NCBI RefSeq assembly: GCF_002385225.1
Contig: NZ_DGDC01000045.1
Location: 1 to 60,595, forward strand
Length of the DNA stretch: 60,595 bases
Reading direction: 5' to 3'
DNA from: Psychrobacter sp. UBA3962
GTDB lineage: Bacteria; Pseudomonadota; Gammaproteobacteria; Pseudomonadales; Moraxellaceae
The position numbers were made by a program, and so were the translations under genes. Below are positions 45,181 to 54,441 of the stretch, one piece after another. The first letter of the stretch is position 1, and each line of letters starts with the position of its first letter. Under the pieces are notes generated by a model. That model was not told the DNA's origin and did no database searches. It saw nothing but the letters and a program-made list of their open reading frames with translations.

Positions 45181-45909
45181 GTGTCCTCACTTAGTATTGT
45201 TGTTATTACCTTAAATGAAGCCGAGCGTATAGCTGGCCTGCTAGATGATTTGGTACAACAAACGCATCAAGACTTTGAGCTTATCGTCGTCGATTCAGAC
45301 AGTGAAGATGAAACTTGTGCAATCGCGCACAGCTATGCCCCTCTTCTGCCTAGTCTACATGTCGAACGAATGCAACAAAGAGGGGTGTGTTTGGGCCGCA
45401 ATACAGGTGCCAGTTTGGCTCAGCATCAGCGTCTCCTATTTTTGGATGCGGATGTGCGCTTGCCGCCAGATTTTATACAACAAGCACTGCGACAGCTTAC
45501 TACTAGGCAGCTAGAGGTGGCTGGGGTTTATTTGTCCCCTAAGGGGCTGCCAAAACGTTATATCGTAGGCTATAAATTATTTAATATGGGCATAGGATTG
45601 ACCCAGTATGTTTTTCCTACTGCGGTTGGTGCCTGCCTATTCTCCACCAAATCCATTCACAACGCGATTAATGGCTTTGATATCAGTGTCACCTTGTGTG
45701 AAGACTGTGATTACGTTAATAGAGCCAGTAGCCACACTAATTTTCGGATATTGCCGCTTGGGTTTACTTTTGACCCCAGACGACTGAAGCAAGATGGCAT
45801 ATTAAAAACGGGCAGTAAGTATTTATATGCCAATCTGCATCGGTTACTAATCGGTGAAATTCGCAATCAGAAAATACGCTACGATTTTGGTCACTATAAA
45901 TCAAAATAA
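45181..45909 (+). CDS. Family 2 glycosyltransferase
   Basis: A 242-residue GT-A fold enzyme. The N-terminal SIVVITLNEAERIAGLLDDL is typical of family 2. IVVDSDSEDET holds the nucleotide-sugar binding acid, and LFLDADVRLP carries a DxD-like metal motif. No membrane segment is obvious. It starts with GTG at 45181, preceded by an AGGATG. The substrate is unknown; no polysaccharide cluster surrounds it. It is convergent with the macro-domain gene, with three bases between the stops. Confidence 0.87.
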   Translation: MSSLSIVVITLNEAERIAGLLDDLVQQTHQDFELIVVDSDSEDETCAIAHSYAPLLPSLHVERMQQRGVCLGRNTGASLAQHQRLLFLDADVRLPPDFIQQALRQLTTRQLEVAGVYLSPKGLPKRYIVGYKLFNMGIGLTQYVFPTAVGACLFSTKSIHNAINGFDISVTLCEDCDYVNRASSHTNFRILPLGFTFDPRRLKQDGILKTGSKYLYANLHRLLIGEIRNQKIRYDFGHYKSK

Positions 45910-45912
45910 GTT

Positions 45913-46503
45913 TTAAATTGCTTTCAGCTTTTGCTGATAGAGAGCCGCATCAGAGGCCGAAAAGCAGCAGAAAATAACCTCTTCTATGATACCACCTAAC
46001 TGTGTTGCCTTAGTTAAACTCTGTAGCACACTGTTAATAGCAATATCAGTAGCGTCATTAATAGGGTAGCCGTAGACGCCGGTGCTAATTGCCGGAAAGG
46101 CAATGCTGGTAACATTATGCTGCTGAGCCAGTTTTATACAATTGTGGTAGCAATTGGCCAGTAATTCCGCCTCGCCTCTACTTCCTCCATGCCACACTGG
46201 ACCTACCGTATGAATAACGTACTTTGCCGGAAGATTAAAGCCGGGGCTTATTTTGGCCTCTCCGGTTGGGCAACCTTGCAGGGTACGACAATAGTTAAGC
46301 AACTCGGGTCCTGCCGCTCGGTGAATGGCCCCGTCGACACCGCCACCACCCAGTAAGGTGGAATTAGCAGCATTAACGATGGCATCTACCGCCAATGTCG
46401 TGATGTCGGCTTCGATTACTTTTAAAGTGACATTATGGGGCTTACCTTCGGCATCGGTTATTTGTAGCTGTTTTTGTATTAAGGGGTGCTTTAAACTAGA
46501 CAT
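45913..46503 (-). CDS. Macro-domain protein (O-acetyl-ADP-ribose deacetylase, YmdB-like)
   Basis: A 196-residue single-domain protein. The macro-domain signatures are VDAIVNAANSTLLGGGGVDG (ADP-ribose loop), HTVGPVW and AFPAISTGVYGYP. Such proteins remove acetyl groups from O-acetyl-ADP-ribose or ADP-ribose from proteins. It lacks a signal peptide, so it is cytoplasmic. GGAG at 46512-46509 on the minus strand provides an SD. It is convergent with the glycosyltransferase gene. Confidence 0.92.
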   Translation of the reverse strand: MSSLKHPLIQKQLQITDAEGKPHNVTLKVIEADITTLAVDAIVNAANSTLLGGGGVDGAIHRAAGPELLNYCRTLQGCPTGEAKISPGFNLPAKYVIHTVGPVWHGGSRGEAELLANCYHNCIKLAQQHNVTSIAFPAISTGVYGYPINDATDIAINSVLQSLTKATQLGGIIEEVIFCCFSASDAALYQQKLKAI

Positions 46504-46585
46504 GTAAATCTCCTTTATTACTCTGATAGTTATTATAATTTTAATCGATTGTCTTTATCGATTGCCTTTTATGTAGGATATGGTT

Positions 46586-47671
46586 ATGCCTCAGTCTGCC
46601 ACTACCGCTACCCCTGTGCGTGATTTTTTTAATAAATATTTTATTGACGCTTTCACCGGCATGGCCTTGGGTTTATTTGTAACTTTAATTGCAGGATTAA
46701 TATTCTCCCAAGTGGGCTTAGCATTAGACATGCCATTGCTGATGGATTTGGGAAAACTGGCCTCAATATTAATGGGAGCAGGGATTGGCGTTGGCATTGC
46801 CTACTATCTCAAAGCACCAACCTTAGTGGTTTTTGCCTGCTTAGTAGCGGGCATGATGGGCGCCCACTCTGAAGCCTTAATGGCAGGCCACTTATTCACA
46901 GCCCAAACTGGCGCACCGCCAACGTTTTTGGCAGTACCCGGTAATCCCATCGGTGCCTATCTAGCCACTGTGTTTGCCTATCGTGCCGGTACTTGGGTTC
47001 AGGGCAAGACCAAACTGGATATTATTTTGGTACCTTGGGCAGTAGGCTTGGTGGCTCTGGCCGTATGTGCTTGGCTCAACCCACCTGTTGTTAGTTTGGT
47101 CAATAGTATTGGCACCGGCATTCAGATTGCCACTCAATTGCAGCCCTTTATGATGGGGGTAGTCATCTCTGTGGTGGTCGGCTTATTATTGACCATGCCT
47201 ACCTCAAGTGCCGCCATCTGTATTGCTATTGGGCTTAATGGATTGGCAGGGGGCGCTGCAGTGGTTGGCTGTGCAGCGCATATGATTGGCTTTGCAGTAG
47301 CCAGCTATAAAGACAATGGCATGAGTGGGGTCATTGCTCAAGGCTTGGGCACCAGCATGCTACAAATTCCCAATATCTTTAAAAAGCCTATTATTTTATT
47401 ACCGGTAGTCATTGCCAGTGCAATTGTTGGCCCTATTGCCACAGTGGGCTTTGGGCTGATGAGTACGGCCAGTGGTGCCGGCATGGGGACGGCGGGTTTT
47501 GTGGGCGTGTTTGGGGTGTTAGAGGCATCAGCAGGGGTACTAAGCCCTAGCCAAATTTGGTGGGCCATTGGGCTACTAATGTTTGTATTACCGGCAATTG
47601 TTGCGGGCGTGGTGGCTTGGTTAATGCGCCGTGCAGGCTGGATCAAAGACGGTGATATGAAATTGCCTTAA
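46586..47671 (+). CDS. Orphan EIIC-like membrane permease (PF13303 type)
   Basis: A hydrophobic protein of about 361 residues with roughly ten membrane segments, rich in Gly and Ala. It resembles the PTS_EIIC_2 family, with motifs such as GIGVGIAYYLKAPTLVV, TMPTSSAAICIAIGLNGLAGG and a GAAVVGCAAHMIGFA segment. No EIIA, EIIB or PTS phosphotransfer gene is in the window, so PTS-coupled transport is doubtful, and a regulatory or simple transport role is possible. I chose the ATG at 46586, spaced from AGGA at 46575; an ATG at 46580 directly abuts that SD. Confidence 0.8.
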   Translation: MPQSATTATPVRDFFNKYFIDAFTGMALGLFVTLIAGLIFSQVGLALDMPLLMDLGKLASILMGAGIGVGIAYYLKAPTLVVFACLVAGMMGAHSEALMAGHLFTAQTGAPPTFLAVPGNPIGAYLATVFAYRAGTWVQGKTKLDIILVPWAVGLVALAVCAWLNPPVVSLVNSIGTGIQIATQLQPFMMGVVISVVVGLLLTMPTSSAAICIAIGLNGLAGGAAVVGCAAHMIGFAVASYKDNGMSGVIAQGLGTSMLQIPNIFKKPIILLPVVIASAIVGPIATVGFGLMSTASGAGMGTAGFVGVFGVLEASAGVLSPSQIWWAIGLLMFVLPAIVAGVVAWLMRRAGWIKDGDMKLP

Positions 47672-47791
47672 TCAATACTACATGTTTAGTGGCTATTAGT
47701 TATTGGTTTGTGCTACTGAAACTTGTTACCATGCGCTAACTATTTTTTATTTATTTTTTTATTTGTTGTTTACGACTTAGGTGATTTTTCT

Positions 47792-48340
47792 ATGGCAAAG
47801 AAGACAGTGGCAAAAAATGCGCTTCAGGATCAGTTATTAAAAGCAGGGCTGGTCGATACGAAAAAAGCGAAAAAGCTAACCAAACAAGCCCAACACGCCA
47901 AACGTACTGGCAATGCTGCCGATGCAGAAATCAAAAAATCTGTGGCTGAGGCTCAGGCTGAGAAGCTCAAAAGAGACCAAGAGCTAAACCAACAAAGACA
48001 GCAGGCTCTAGAAGAAAAAACTTTGAGAGCCAATATCGTGCAGATGATTAATCAGCATCAAATTACCGATACCAAAGGTGATATCGAGTACCGCTTCGTA
48101 GATGATTCTAAAATTAAGAAAATAAATATCACTCAGAAGCTGTTTGATCAAATAGTGGCTGGACACGTTAGTATTGCTCGATTGGAAGAAGGCTATGCTT
48201 TATTGCCAAGACCGTTAGCAGATCGTATTAATGAGAAGCTGGAAGGTTTTATTGTTGAGTCCAATGACAAGGCAGAAGATGAACCCGCTGAAGATGATCC
48301 GTATGCGGCCTATGTCATTCCAGATGACTTAATGTGGTAG
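47792..48340 (+). CDS. DUF2058 family protein (YaiL-like)
   Basis: A 182-residue soluble protein, very rich in Lys, Gln and Ala in its N-terminal half (KKAKKLTKQAQHAKRTGN), which is probably helical and nucleic-acid binding. A more compact C-terminal domain contains YRFVDDSKIKKINI and ends in an acidic tail. It matches the DUF2058/YaiL family in layout and length; its function is not established. AGGTGA lies 7 bases before the ATG at 47792. A longer frame from 47723 starts with a hydrophobic stretch not typical of the family, so I rejected it. Confidence 0.85.
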   Translation: MAKKTVAKNALQDQLLKAGLVDTKKAKKLTKQAQHAKRTGNAADAEIKKSVAEAQAEKLKRDQELNQQRQQALEEKTLRANIVQMINQHQITDTKGDIEYRFVDDSKIKKINITQKLFDQIVAGHVSIARLEEGYALLPRPLADRINEKLEGFIVESNDKAEDEPAEDDPYAAYVIPDDLMW

Positions 48341-48758
48341 TGCTAGGTGTGCCATTAATGTTGTAATCGTTGATAAATCCTTGTCTTTATTAGGGAAATG
48401 GCTTAGTAGTGGCTCACTAATAATAAATATTTAGCACAGTAACAATAATTAAGTAGTGCAATTTAATATTACAATCCAAATACAGTAGACGCTTGTTTTA
48501 AAAAGCCAGTTTGATACTATTAACTTAAGTCATTATTTAGCAGGTTCGCTATTGCTTAATCAGTGGTTTGTCGGGCTTTGAAGTCCTTGTTGACTACAGC
48601 GCTCGTTATACCGGATTACTGAGTGTTTTGACTAGTAATTCAGCTAAATAATAACTCTGGGTAGATTAATAAGTAGATGACTATGACTGCCCTGAAGTGT
48701 CAAAGGATAAGATTTTTTAATTATAAGTTTTCTATAATAAACAAAAAAGGAGTCAATC
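48341..48758. other. Gap before the lysine-rich protein gene
   Basis: 418 AT-rich bases. TATAAT at 48733-48738, with a weak -35 region, is a candidate promoter for the small gene at 48759. No other ORF, hairpin or RNA gene is recognisable. Confidence 0.4.
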
Positions 48759-48926
48759 ATGGCTAAGCCTGATATTAAAGAGTTAAAACAAGAGCTGAAG
48801 AAAGACATCAAAAAAGCCAAAAAGAAAGTAGATAAAAAGGTCAAAGAGCTAGACAAGCTAAAAGACCAAAAAAAGAAAGAAAAAGCTAAGAAAGACAAAA
48901 AAGAAAAGAAAGCTAAAAAGAAATAA
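48759..48926 (+). CDS. Lysine-rich small protein, 55 residues
   Basis: A 55-residue protein that begins MAKPDIKELKQELKKDIKKA and ends in KAKKK. By my count 28 of 55 residues are lysine, with 11 acidic residues spread between them. It has no cysteine or aromatic residue and should form a long charged helix. AAGGAG lies 7 bases before the ATG, and TATAAT is near 48733. A terminator follows at 48945, so it looks like a complete small transcription unit. A longer frame on the opposite strand is its shadow. It may bind nucleic acid, but no family is recognised. Confidence 0.8.
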   Translation: MAKPDIKELKQELKKDIKKAKKKVDKKVKELDKLKDQKKKEKAKKDKKEKKAKKK

Positions 48927-48944
48927 GCGCAGTTAATGGCTTAT

Positions 48945-48981
48945 GAAAAAAAGAGGAGGGCGAAAGCTGTCCTCTTTTTTT
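48945..48981 (+). terminator. Terminator after lysine-rich gene
   Basis: AAAAAAGAGGA pairs with TCCTCTTTTTT around a CGAAAG-type loop region and is followed by T. It lies about 20 bases after the stop and could also serve the convergent monooxygenase gene. Confidence 0.88.
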
Positions 48982-49035
48982 GTTATAGACTTTTTATTAG
49001 AAACCTTTTCCCTGTAGATAAAGTAAGGTTTCAAT

Positions 49036-50757
49036 TTAACGGCCAAAGCGTAGCCATTTATCGGCAATGCGTTGGTATTTTAGCATCACAATATCCGTCA
49101 GGTAGTTGTTGGTAACATACCAAGGATAGCGATCTCCTTGCTTGGGCAACACATTTTTAGCACGGCTTATATAGCCTGCGGTTAGTGACCCCATAACCGT
49201 ATCTGCTTGGGTGATGGCTTTGTCGCCATCGGTAGCAATAGAGCTGGGTAGCACAGTATTGTGTCCATTTTGCTGCATATGGCGCAACAAGCGGACAATA
49301 TAGTCACAAGCCAAATCAATCTTTAGGGTCCACGAAGCGTTGGTATAACCAAAAAGTACTGCCAAATTAGGAACCTCTTCTACCATCACCGCCTTATAAG
49401 TCATACGTTGGTCTACGGTGATTACCTCTCCATCAACCAGCACTTGCGCGCCGCCCAGCATTTGTAGCTTGAGACCGGTAGCAGTAATAATAATATCTGC
49501 TTCTAAATGACGACCTGAAGTGAGCGCAATACCGGTTGGCGTCAGACTTTCTATGGTATCGGTGACAATATCAGCCTTATCTGTCTTTAACGCCTTAAAT
49601 AAATCCCCATCAGGCACAGCACAAAGTCTTTCATCCCAAGGATCATAGTGGGGCTTAAAATGCTCGATAGGCACATCACTGCCCTTAAGCTCATTTTTGA
49701 CCCGTGTCACCAAGCTTTTTTTCATCATGTTAGGTGCTATTTTTGAAAAGCGATATAAGCCTTGTTGAAGAAGAATATTTCTCCAACGTACTAAGCCATA
49801 AGCGGTCTGTGTGCTTAGATGAAAGCGGCTTGTCAGCGTCTTTAAGCTGTCATCTTCACTAGGGATACTGCCGATATAAGTAGGCGAGCGTTGTAGCATG
49901 GTGACATGGGCTGCCCTTTGGGTTTCATGCTCTGGGCTAGGGCTTAGCGGCTGTATTAAAGCGGGCACTAGGGTTACTGCCGTTGCGCCACTACCAATCA
50001 CCACCACACGTTTGTTGTCGTAATCAATGTTATCGTGCCACTGCTGAGGATGAATCAGCTGGCCTTTGAATTGCTGCTGACCGTTAAATTCAGGTTGGTA
50101 GCCTTGCTCGAAATCATAGTAACCCGTTGCGCCTACTACAAAGCGGCTAGTGACGGTTCGAGTTTTACCTGTATCAACCTCTTTTAAAGTGGCGGTCCAG
50201 TATTTGTCTGAGCTGGACCATTCAATCTTAGTAACTTCGGTATTAAATTCAATTAAGGGCTCAATGGCAGCCTCTTTTGCGGCCTCTTCAATATAGGCTT
50301 TAATGGAAGCGGCATCTGCCAAAGTCTTTTTTCCCATCCAAGGACGATGTGCAAAGCCAAAAGTGGTCATGTCCGAGTCGGAGCGTATGCCAGGGTATTT
50401 AAACAAATCCCAAGTGCCCCCGATGGCCGTGCGTTTCTCAACTAGCCCAACACGTCCTTTTTTCAGCCACTTTGACAGCCACTTATCTTGGCTTAGATGA
50501 GTGGCCATAGCTATACCAGAGATGCCTGCGCCAATAATCAATACTTCAAGTTGTGGCTCTTTTTTACGAAAGGGTAGACTGGGTATCAGTCGGCGCATTG
50601 TGGCCGTGGCTCTTCTGGGTAGATTTGGTAAGGGAGGCAGCTGGGGTAATTTATCCACCAAAGCTATAGTTGGCGTTATAGCTGGCTGATTTGAGTGACT
50701 AGAGGGTTCGGGGGCTAAACGAGGGGTCGCTGTCTTTTGCTTACAGAGCATACGCAT
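49036..50757 (-). CDS. AlmA-like flavin monooxygenase
   Basis: A 573-residue class B flavoprotein monooxygenase. The FAD motif GAGISG lies at residues 76-81, and GGTWDLFKYPGIRSDSDM follows. The Baeyer-Villiger-type fingerprint FKGQLIHPQQW is at 230-240, and the NADPH motif GSGATA at 255-260. The sequence pattern resembles AlmA of Acinetobacter, which oxidises long-chain alkanes. About 68 residues, basic and proline-rich, precede the usual start. An SD (AAGGATGA) before the ATG at 50757 supports that longer form, though M54 is an alternative. The substrate here is unproven. Confidence 0.85.
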   Translation of the reverse strand: MRMLCKQKTATPRLAPEPSSHSNQPAITPTIALVDKLPQLPPLPNLPRRATATMRRLIPSLPFRKKEPQLEVLIIGAGISGIAMATHLSQDKWLSKWLKKGRVGLVEKRTAIGGTWDLFKYPGIRSDSDMTTFGFAHRPWMGKKTLADAASIKAYIEEAAKEAAIEPLIEFNTEVTKIEWSSSDKYWTATLKEVDTGKTRTVTSRFVVGATGYYDFEQGYQPEFNGQQQFKGQLIHPQQWHDNIDYDNKRVVVIGSGATAVTLVPALIQPLSPSPEHETQRAAHVTMLQRSPTYIGSIPSEDDSLKTLTSRFHLSTQTAYGLVRWRNILLQQGLYRFSKIAPNMMKKSLVTRVKNELKGSDVPIEHFKPHYDPWDERLCAVPDGDLFKALKTDKADIVTDTIESLTPTGIALTSGRHLEADIIITATGLKLQMLGGAQVLVDGEVITVDQRMTYKAVMVEEVPNLAVLFGYTNASWTLKIDLACDYIVRLLRHMQQNGHNTVLPSSIATDGDKAITQADTVMGSLTAGYISRAKNVLPKQGDRYPWYVTNNYLTDIVMLKYQRIADKWLRFGR

Positions 50758-50856
50758 GAGTCATCCTTGAACTAAGATTTATTATCGCTTTACTAGACGG
50801 GTTATAATTTTCAATGAAACCAGTTTAATCTGTCTATTAACATTATGGAGGGAAAC

Positions 50857-51765
50857 TTAAGCTTTAGCCAGCTTTGTAATAGATAAGTCTAAAGACAGAT
50901 AAGTTCCCAATAAAATCACGATTGAGCCCACAATGGCAAAAATATCCAACGACTCACCAAGCAGAATATAGCCAAAAATAATGGCAAAAATTGGAATCAC
51001 CAAGGTGATGCTGGTGGCGCGAACTGGACCAATGCTTTTGATTAACTGGTTCATAAATATTAGCGCGATGGCCGTGGACAAAATGCCAATACAAATCACT
51101 GAACCCCAAGCTTTTATACTGATCGATTTCCCGTAAGGAAAGCTGTAGAGGGCAATAGGCAACATGACGATACTGGCAATAATCAGAGTGCCTGAAGTAA
51201 TCGCAATGGGGGAGATGTGCTCTAAATAATTACGAGTTATATTGGCGCCAGCGGCATAGCCAATACAAGCAAAAAGGGCAAATCCCATGGGCCACAGCTG
51301 GGTATGTAGATTATTTTGTGCGTCACTGCCGAACATTGAAAATAGGGTTTCACTCATCAAAATGATAACCCCTACCACACCGATGGCCAGTCCTAGCAGT
51401 TGTTTTTTGGACATTTTGTCATTAAAAAACAAGCTGGCCATTACCCCGCTCATCATCGGCACAGAAGCATTTAATACCGCAAGTACCCCAGCATTAACTG
51501 ACTTGGCGGCGAAACCAAATAAGACAAACGGAATGGCAGTAGAACATAACCCCACTATCGCCATCAGCTTCCACTGAGCAACGATGCCTTGGCGGTTTTT
51601 TGGATTGAGTAATACGAAGATAAGCATGGTCAACCCAGCCAGCTCCAAGCGGATAGAAGCAAAGGCTAGTGAGCCAAACTCGGGTACCCCAATTCGATAG
51701 AAAATAAAGGACAACGACCACATAAAGGCAAGAATAAAGAAGGTTATGAGATCGCGTTTACTCAC
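50857..51765 (-). CDS. EamA/DMT-family transporter
   Basis: A 302-residue inner-membrane transporter with ten predicted helices in two EamA repeats. The first begins DLITFFILAFMWSLSFIFYR and the second with MGFALFACIGYAAGAN. I chose the GTG at 51765, with a GGATGGG-like SD upstream. An ATG at 51870 would add 35 residues and has no SD, and the extra part does not look like the family. The substrate is unknown. It is a second, distant DMT gene besides the one at 25.2 kb. Confidence 0.8.
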   Translation of the reverse strand: MSKRDLITFFILAFMWSLSFIFYRIGVPEFGSLAFASIRLELAGLTMLIFVLLNPKNRQGIVAQWKLMAIVGLCSTAIPFVLFGFAAKSVNAGVLAVLNASVPMMSGVMASLFFNDKMSKKQLLGLAIGVVGVIILMSETLFSMFGSDAQNNLHTQLWPMGFALFACIGYAAGANITRNYLEHISPIAITSGTLIIASIVMLPIALYSFPYGKSISIKAWGSVICIGILSTAIALIFMNQLIKSIGPVRATSITLVIPIFAIIFGYILLGESLDIFAIVGSIVILLGTYLSLDLSITKLAKA

Positions 51766-51948
51766 AAATAAGTCCCATCCATAGATAGCTGGTTTAAACA
51801 GCTGTATAAGATAATAGAAAATCCCGCTATTATAAGATGAGTGGGAATATTTGGGGGAGATGATTAACAAAATAGAGATAAATTAAATATTTGTATTATG
51901 GCCAAATGTATCCCCATAAAATATGCACACCGCTACATCGCGCTAACT

Positions 51949-54189
51949 TTAGACATTGGTATATTTGCTTGCCTCTGGCATCCAGCGGTGAATTAATTGG
52001 GTCACCTCAGCTTTGCGTGAGTCATCATTGATCAAGCGCTTTGCCAAGTGGCTGGCAATCATCAGTAAGTTCTCATCACGACTTAAATCCGACACATAAT
52101 AGCCGACATTACCAGTTTGACGTTTGCCTAATAATTCACCTGGACCACGCAGCTGTAAGTCTTTTTGAGCAATCACAAAGCCATCGTTGCTGTCACGCAG
52201 TACATTGAGGCGCTCAATGCCTGTTTCAGACAAAGGGGTTTGATATAGCAGCACACAGAAGCTTTTGGTCGAGCCGCGACCGACACGGCCACGTAGCTGG
52301 TGCAGCTGTGATAAGCCCAGACGCTCCGCATTCTCAATAACCATCAACGAAGCGTTTGGCACATCCACTCCGACCTCAATTACCGTAGTGGCCACCAATA
52401 AATCCAAGTCACCATTTTTGAAAGCGGCCATGACCGCTTGTTTTTCTGCGCCTTTCATCTTGCCATGCACCATCCCAATGCGAATATCTAAGCGCTTACT
52501 TAAATCAGCATAAGTAGCTTCAGCAGCCTGGGCATTTAAAGTGCTAGAGTCATCGACCAGCGGGCAGACCCAGTAAGCCTGCTTGCCTTCTTTGCAGTTG
52601 GCAGCAATCCGCTCAATTACCTCATCGCGGCGGGCACGGTCAATGGTTACCGTGGTAATCGGCGTACGCCCTGGGGGCAATTCATCAATAATAGAAGTAT
52701 CCATATCGCCATAAGCACTCATCGCAAGCGTACGCGGAATGGGGGTGGCAGTCATAATTAATTGGTGCGGGGTACTGTCGGCAACGCCTTTGTCAGTTAA
52801 CGCCATGCGCTGCTCAACGCCAAAGCGGTGTTGCTCATCAATAATAGCCAGCCCCAGCTTGGCAAAGACTACAGACTCTTGAAATAGGGCATGAGTGCCG
52901 ACCACAACCTGCACTTCATTTTCCGCCACTTGTGCTAAGGCTTCACGGCGTTGTTTGGCGGTTTGCTTACCGGCCAGCCAGCCCACACCGATACCTAAGG
53001 GCTCAAACCAAGCTTTAAAGTTAATCAAATGTTGCTCAGCTAAGATTTCAGTCGGTGCCATGACCGCTACTTGCCAGCCGCTATCTAGTGCGTAACAAGC
53101 GGCTAAGGCAGCTACCAAGGTTTTACCTGCTCCCACATCACCTTGTACCAAACGTAGCATCGGAATAGAGGTGGCCATGTCACTGGTAATCTCATTGACC
53201 ACTCGGTTTTGGGCAGCGGTCAAACTAAACGGTAAGTTGGCCAGTAATTTATCGGCTAGAGGGCTTTTTTTATCACACTTAGGCGCTTTGTGCTGATGTA
53301 ACTGTTTACGGCGATAAAGCATGCTCAATTGATGCGCCGTCAGCTCTTCAATAATCAGGCGCTGACAGGCGGGGTGAGTACGTTCTTTTAGCTGTTGTAA
53401 CTGCGCCACTTGCAGCATTATATCGGTGTGCATTGGCGGCGTATGGATTAAGGTTAATGCTTCAAATAAAGTCAGATTTTGCCAACTGGGAGCTGAGGAG
53501 TTGGTAGTGATATTAACGGCTTGTTGAGTAGGGGTTGTTACAGGTAAGCCATAAGTATTTTTTGGTAACGGAGCGGGCAAATGATTGACCGCCTCCCAGT
53601 CGCAGCTATTAAAGACAGTAAGCGGTAGCCCTTGTTGATACACGGTTTGCAAAGCCAATTTAAGCAGGGTGCGTAGTTTGTTTTGATGTAAACCCTTTAC
53701 CGTGGGATAAATAGGTTGCAGTCCAGTATTAACCACAGGCGCACTAGGCGCCACCACATTATATTCAGGGTGTGCCATTTGAACGCCATAGCGACTTATT
53801 TTGACCTCACCAAACACTCTTAAGCGGGTGCCTAGGGTCATGGTCTGCGCCAATCCTGCATACACTTTAAAAAAGCGTAGCTGTAAGGCGCCGGTAGCAT
53901 CTTCTATCACCACGGTCATACCACTACGTTTGTTATCCACGTAAGTTACTTGTCCTTCAACCAAAGCGGATTGACCATCTTGCAAGTCGTTAATATTAAT
54001 CAAGCGACTTCGATCTTCATAATCTCGAGGCAGATGCAGCAGCAAATCAAATAAGCGCTGAATCCCTAACTGCTCAAGCTGTCCTTCAATCTTGCTGCCA
54101 ACACCTGCCAGCACATGGACGGGCAGGTCCACAGCAGTTTGGGCTATATTGGCAGAAGCCTGTGAAGAGGGGTTTAAGGAAGTTGGCAT
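51949..54189 (-). CDS. recG: RecG, ATP-dependent DNA helicase
   Basis: RecG remodels stalled replication forks and Holliday junctions. The N-terminal wedge/OB domain (about residues 60-170) is followed by the helicase core. Walker A is VQGDVGAGKT, the DExH box appears as IIDEQHRFGVEQR, motif III is MTATPIPRTLA, and the C-terminal part has LHQLRGRVGRG. At 746 residues it is longer than E. coli RecG (693), mainly through an N-terminal extension and a linker near residues 205-235. No clear SD is visible before the ATG. Confidence 0.96.
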   Translation of the reverse strand: MPTSLNPSSQASANIAQTAVDLPVHVLAGVGSKIEGQLEQLGIQRLFDLLLHLPRDYEDRSRLININDLQDGQSALVEGQVTYVDNKRSGMTVVIEDATGALQLRFFKVYAGLAQTMTLGTRLRVFGEVKISRYGVQMAHPEYNVVAPSAPVVNTGLQPIYPTVKGLHQNKLRTLLKLALQTVYQQGLPLTVFNSCDWEAVNHLPAPLPKNTYGLPVTTPTQQAVNITTNSSAPSWQNLTLFEALTLIHTPPMHTDIMLQVAQLQQLKERTHPACQRLIIEELTAHQLSMLYRRKQLHQHKAPKCDKKSPLADKLLANLPFSLTAAQNRVVNEITSDMATSIPMLRLVQGDVGAGKTLVAALAACYALDSGWQVAVMAPTEILAEQHLINFKAWFEPLGIGVGWLAGKQTAKQRREALAQVAENEVQVVVGTHALFQESVVFAKLGLAIIDEQHRFGVEQRMALTDKGVADSTPHQLIMTATPIPRTLAMSAYGDMDTSIIDELPPGRTPITTVTIDRARRDEVIERIAANCKEGKQAYWVCPLVDDSSTLNAQAAEATYADLSKRLDIRIGMVHGKMKGAEKQAVMAAFKNGDLDLLVATTVIEVGVDVPNASLMVIENAERLGLSQLHQLRGRVGRGSTKSFCVLLYQTPLSETGIERLNVLRDSNDGFVIAQKDLQLRGPGELLGKRQTGNVGYYVSDLSRDENLLMIASHLAKRLINDDSRKAEVTQLIHRWMPEASKYTNV

Positions 54190-54441
54190 AGCGAGTCTCT
54201 TGATTGGCTGAATGTAAGAGGGGTTTATTATAGTAGCGGCTGTTTCACCGGATCATTAGAGCTTATTATATATCCTGTATATGGCCTAAGATTTTTTTGG
54301 CCCAGACTGTTATCATACGCATATTATTGGCTTTATAAATAGTGGTTTTGATAACGCTGTTTTTATTAAGCCTATCTTAGATAAATAAATCTCTCAGTTT
54401 AGCCATTCATTGCCCTAAAGATACCAGTTACCGGAGCGGTC

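Noticed and set aside
48644..48898. 84-residue Phe/Ser-rich frame on the minus strand
   Set aside because: It is the antisense shadow of the lysine-rich gene, whose AAA/AAG codons read as Phe and Leu codons.
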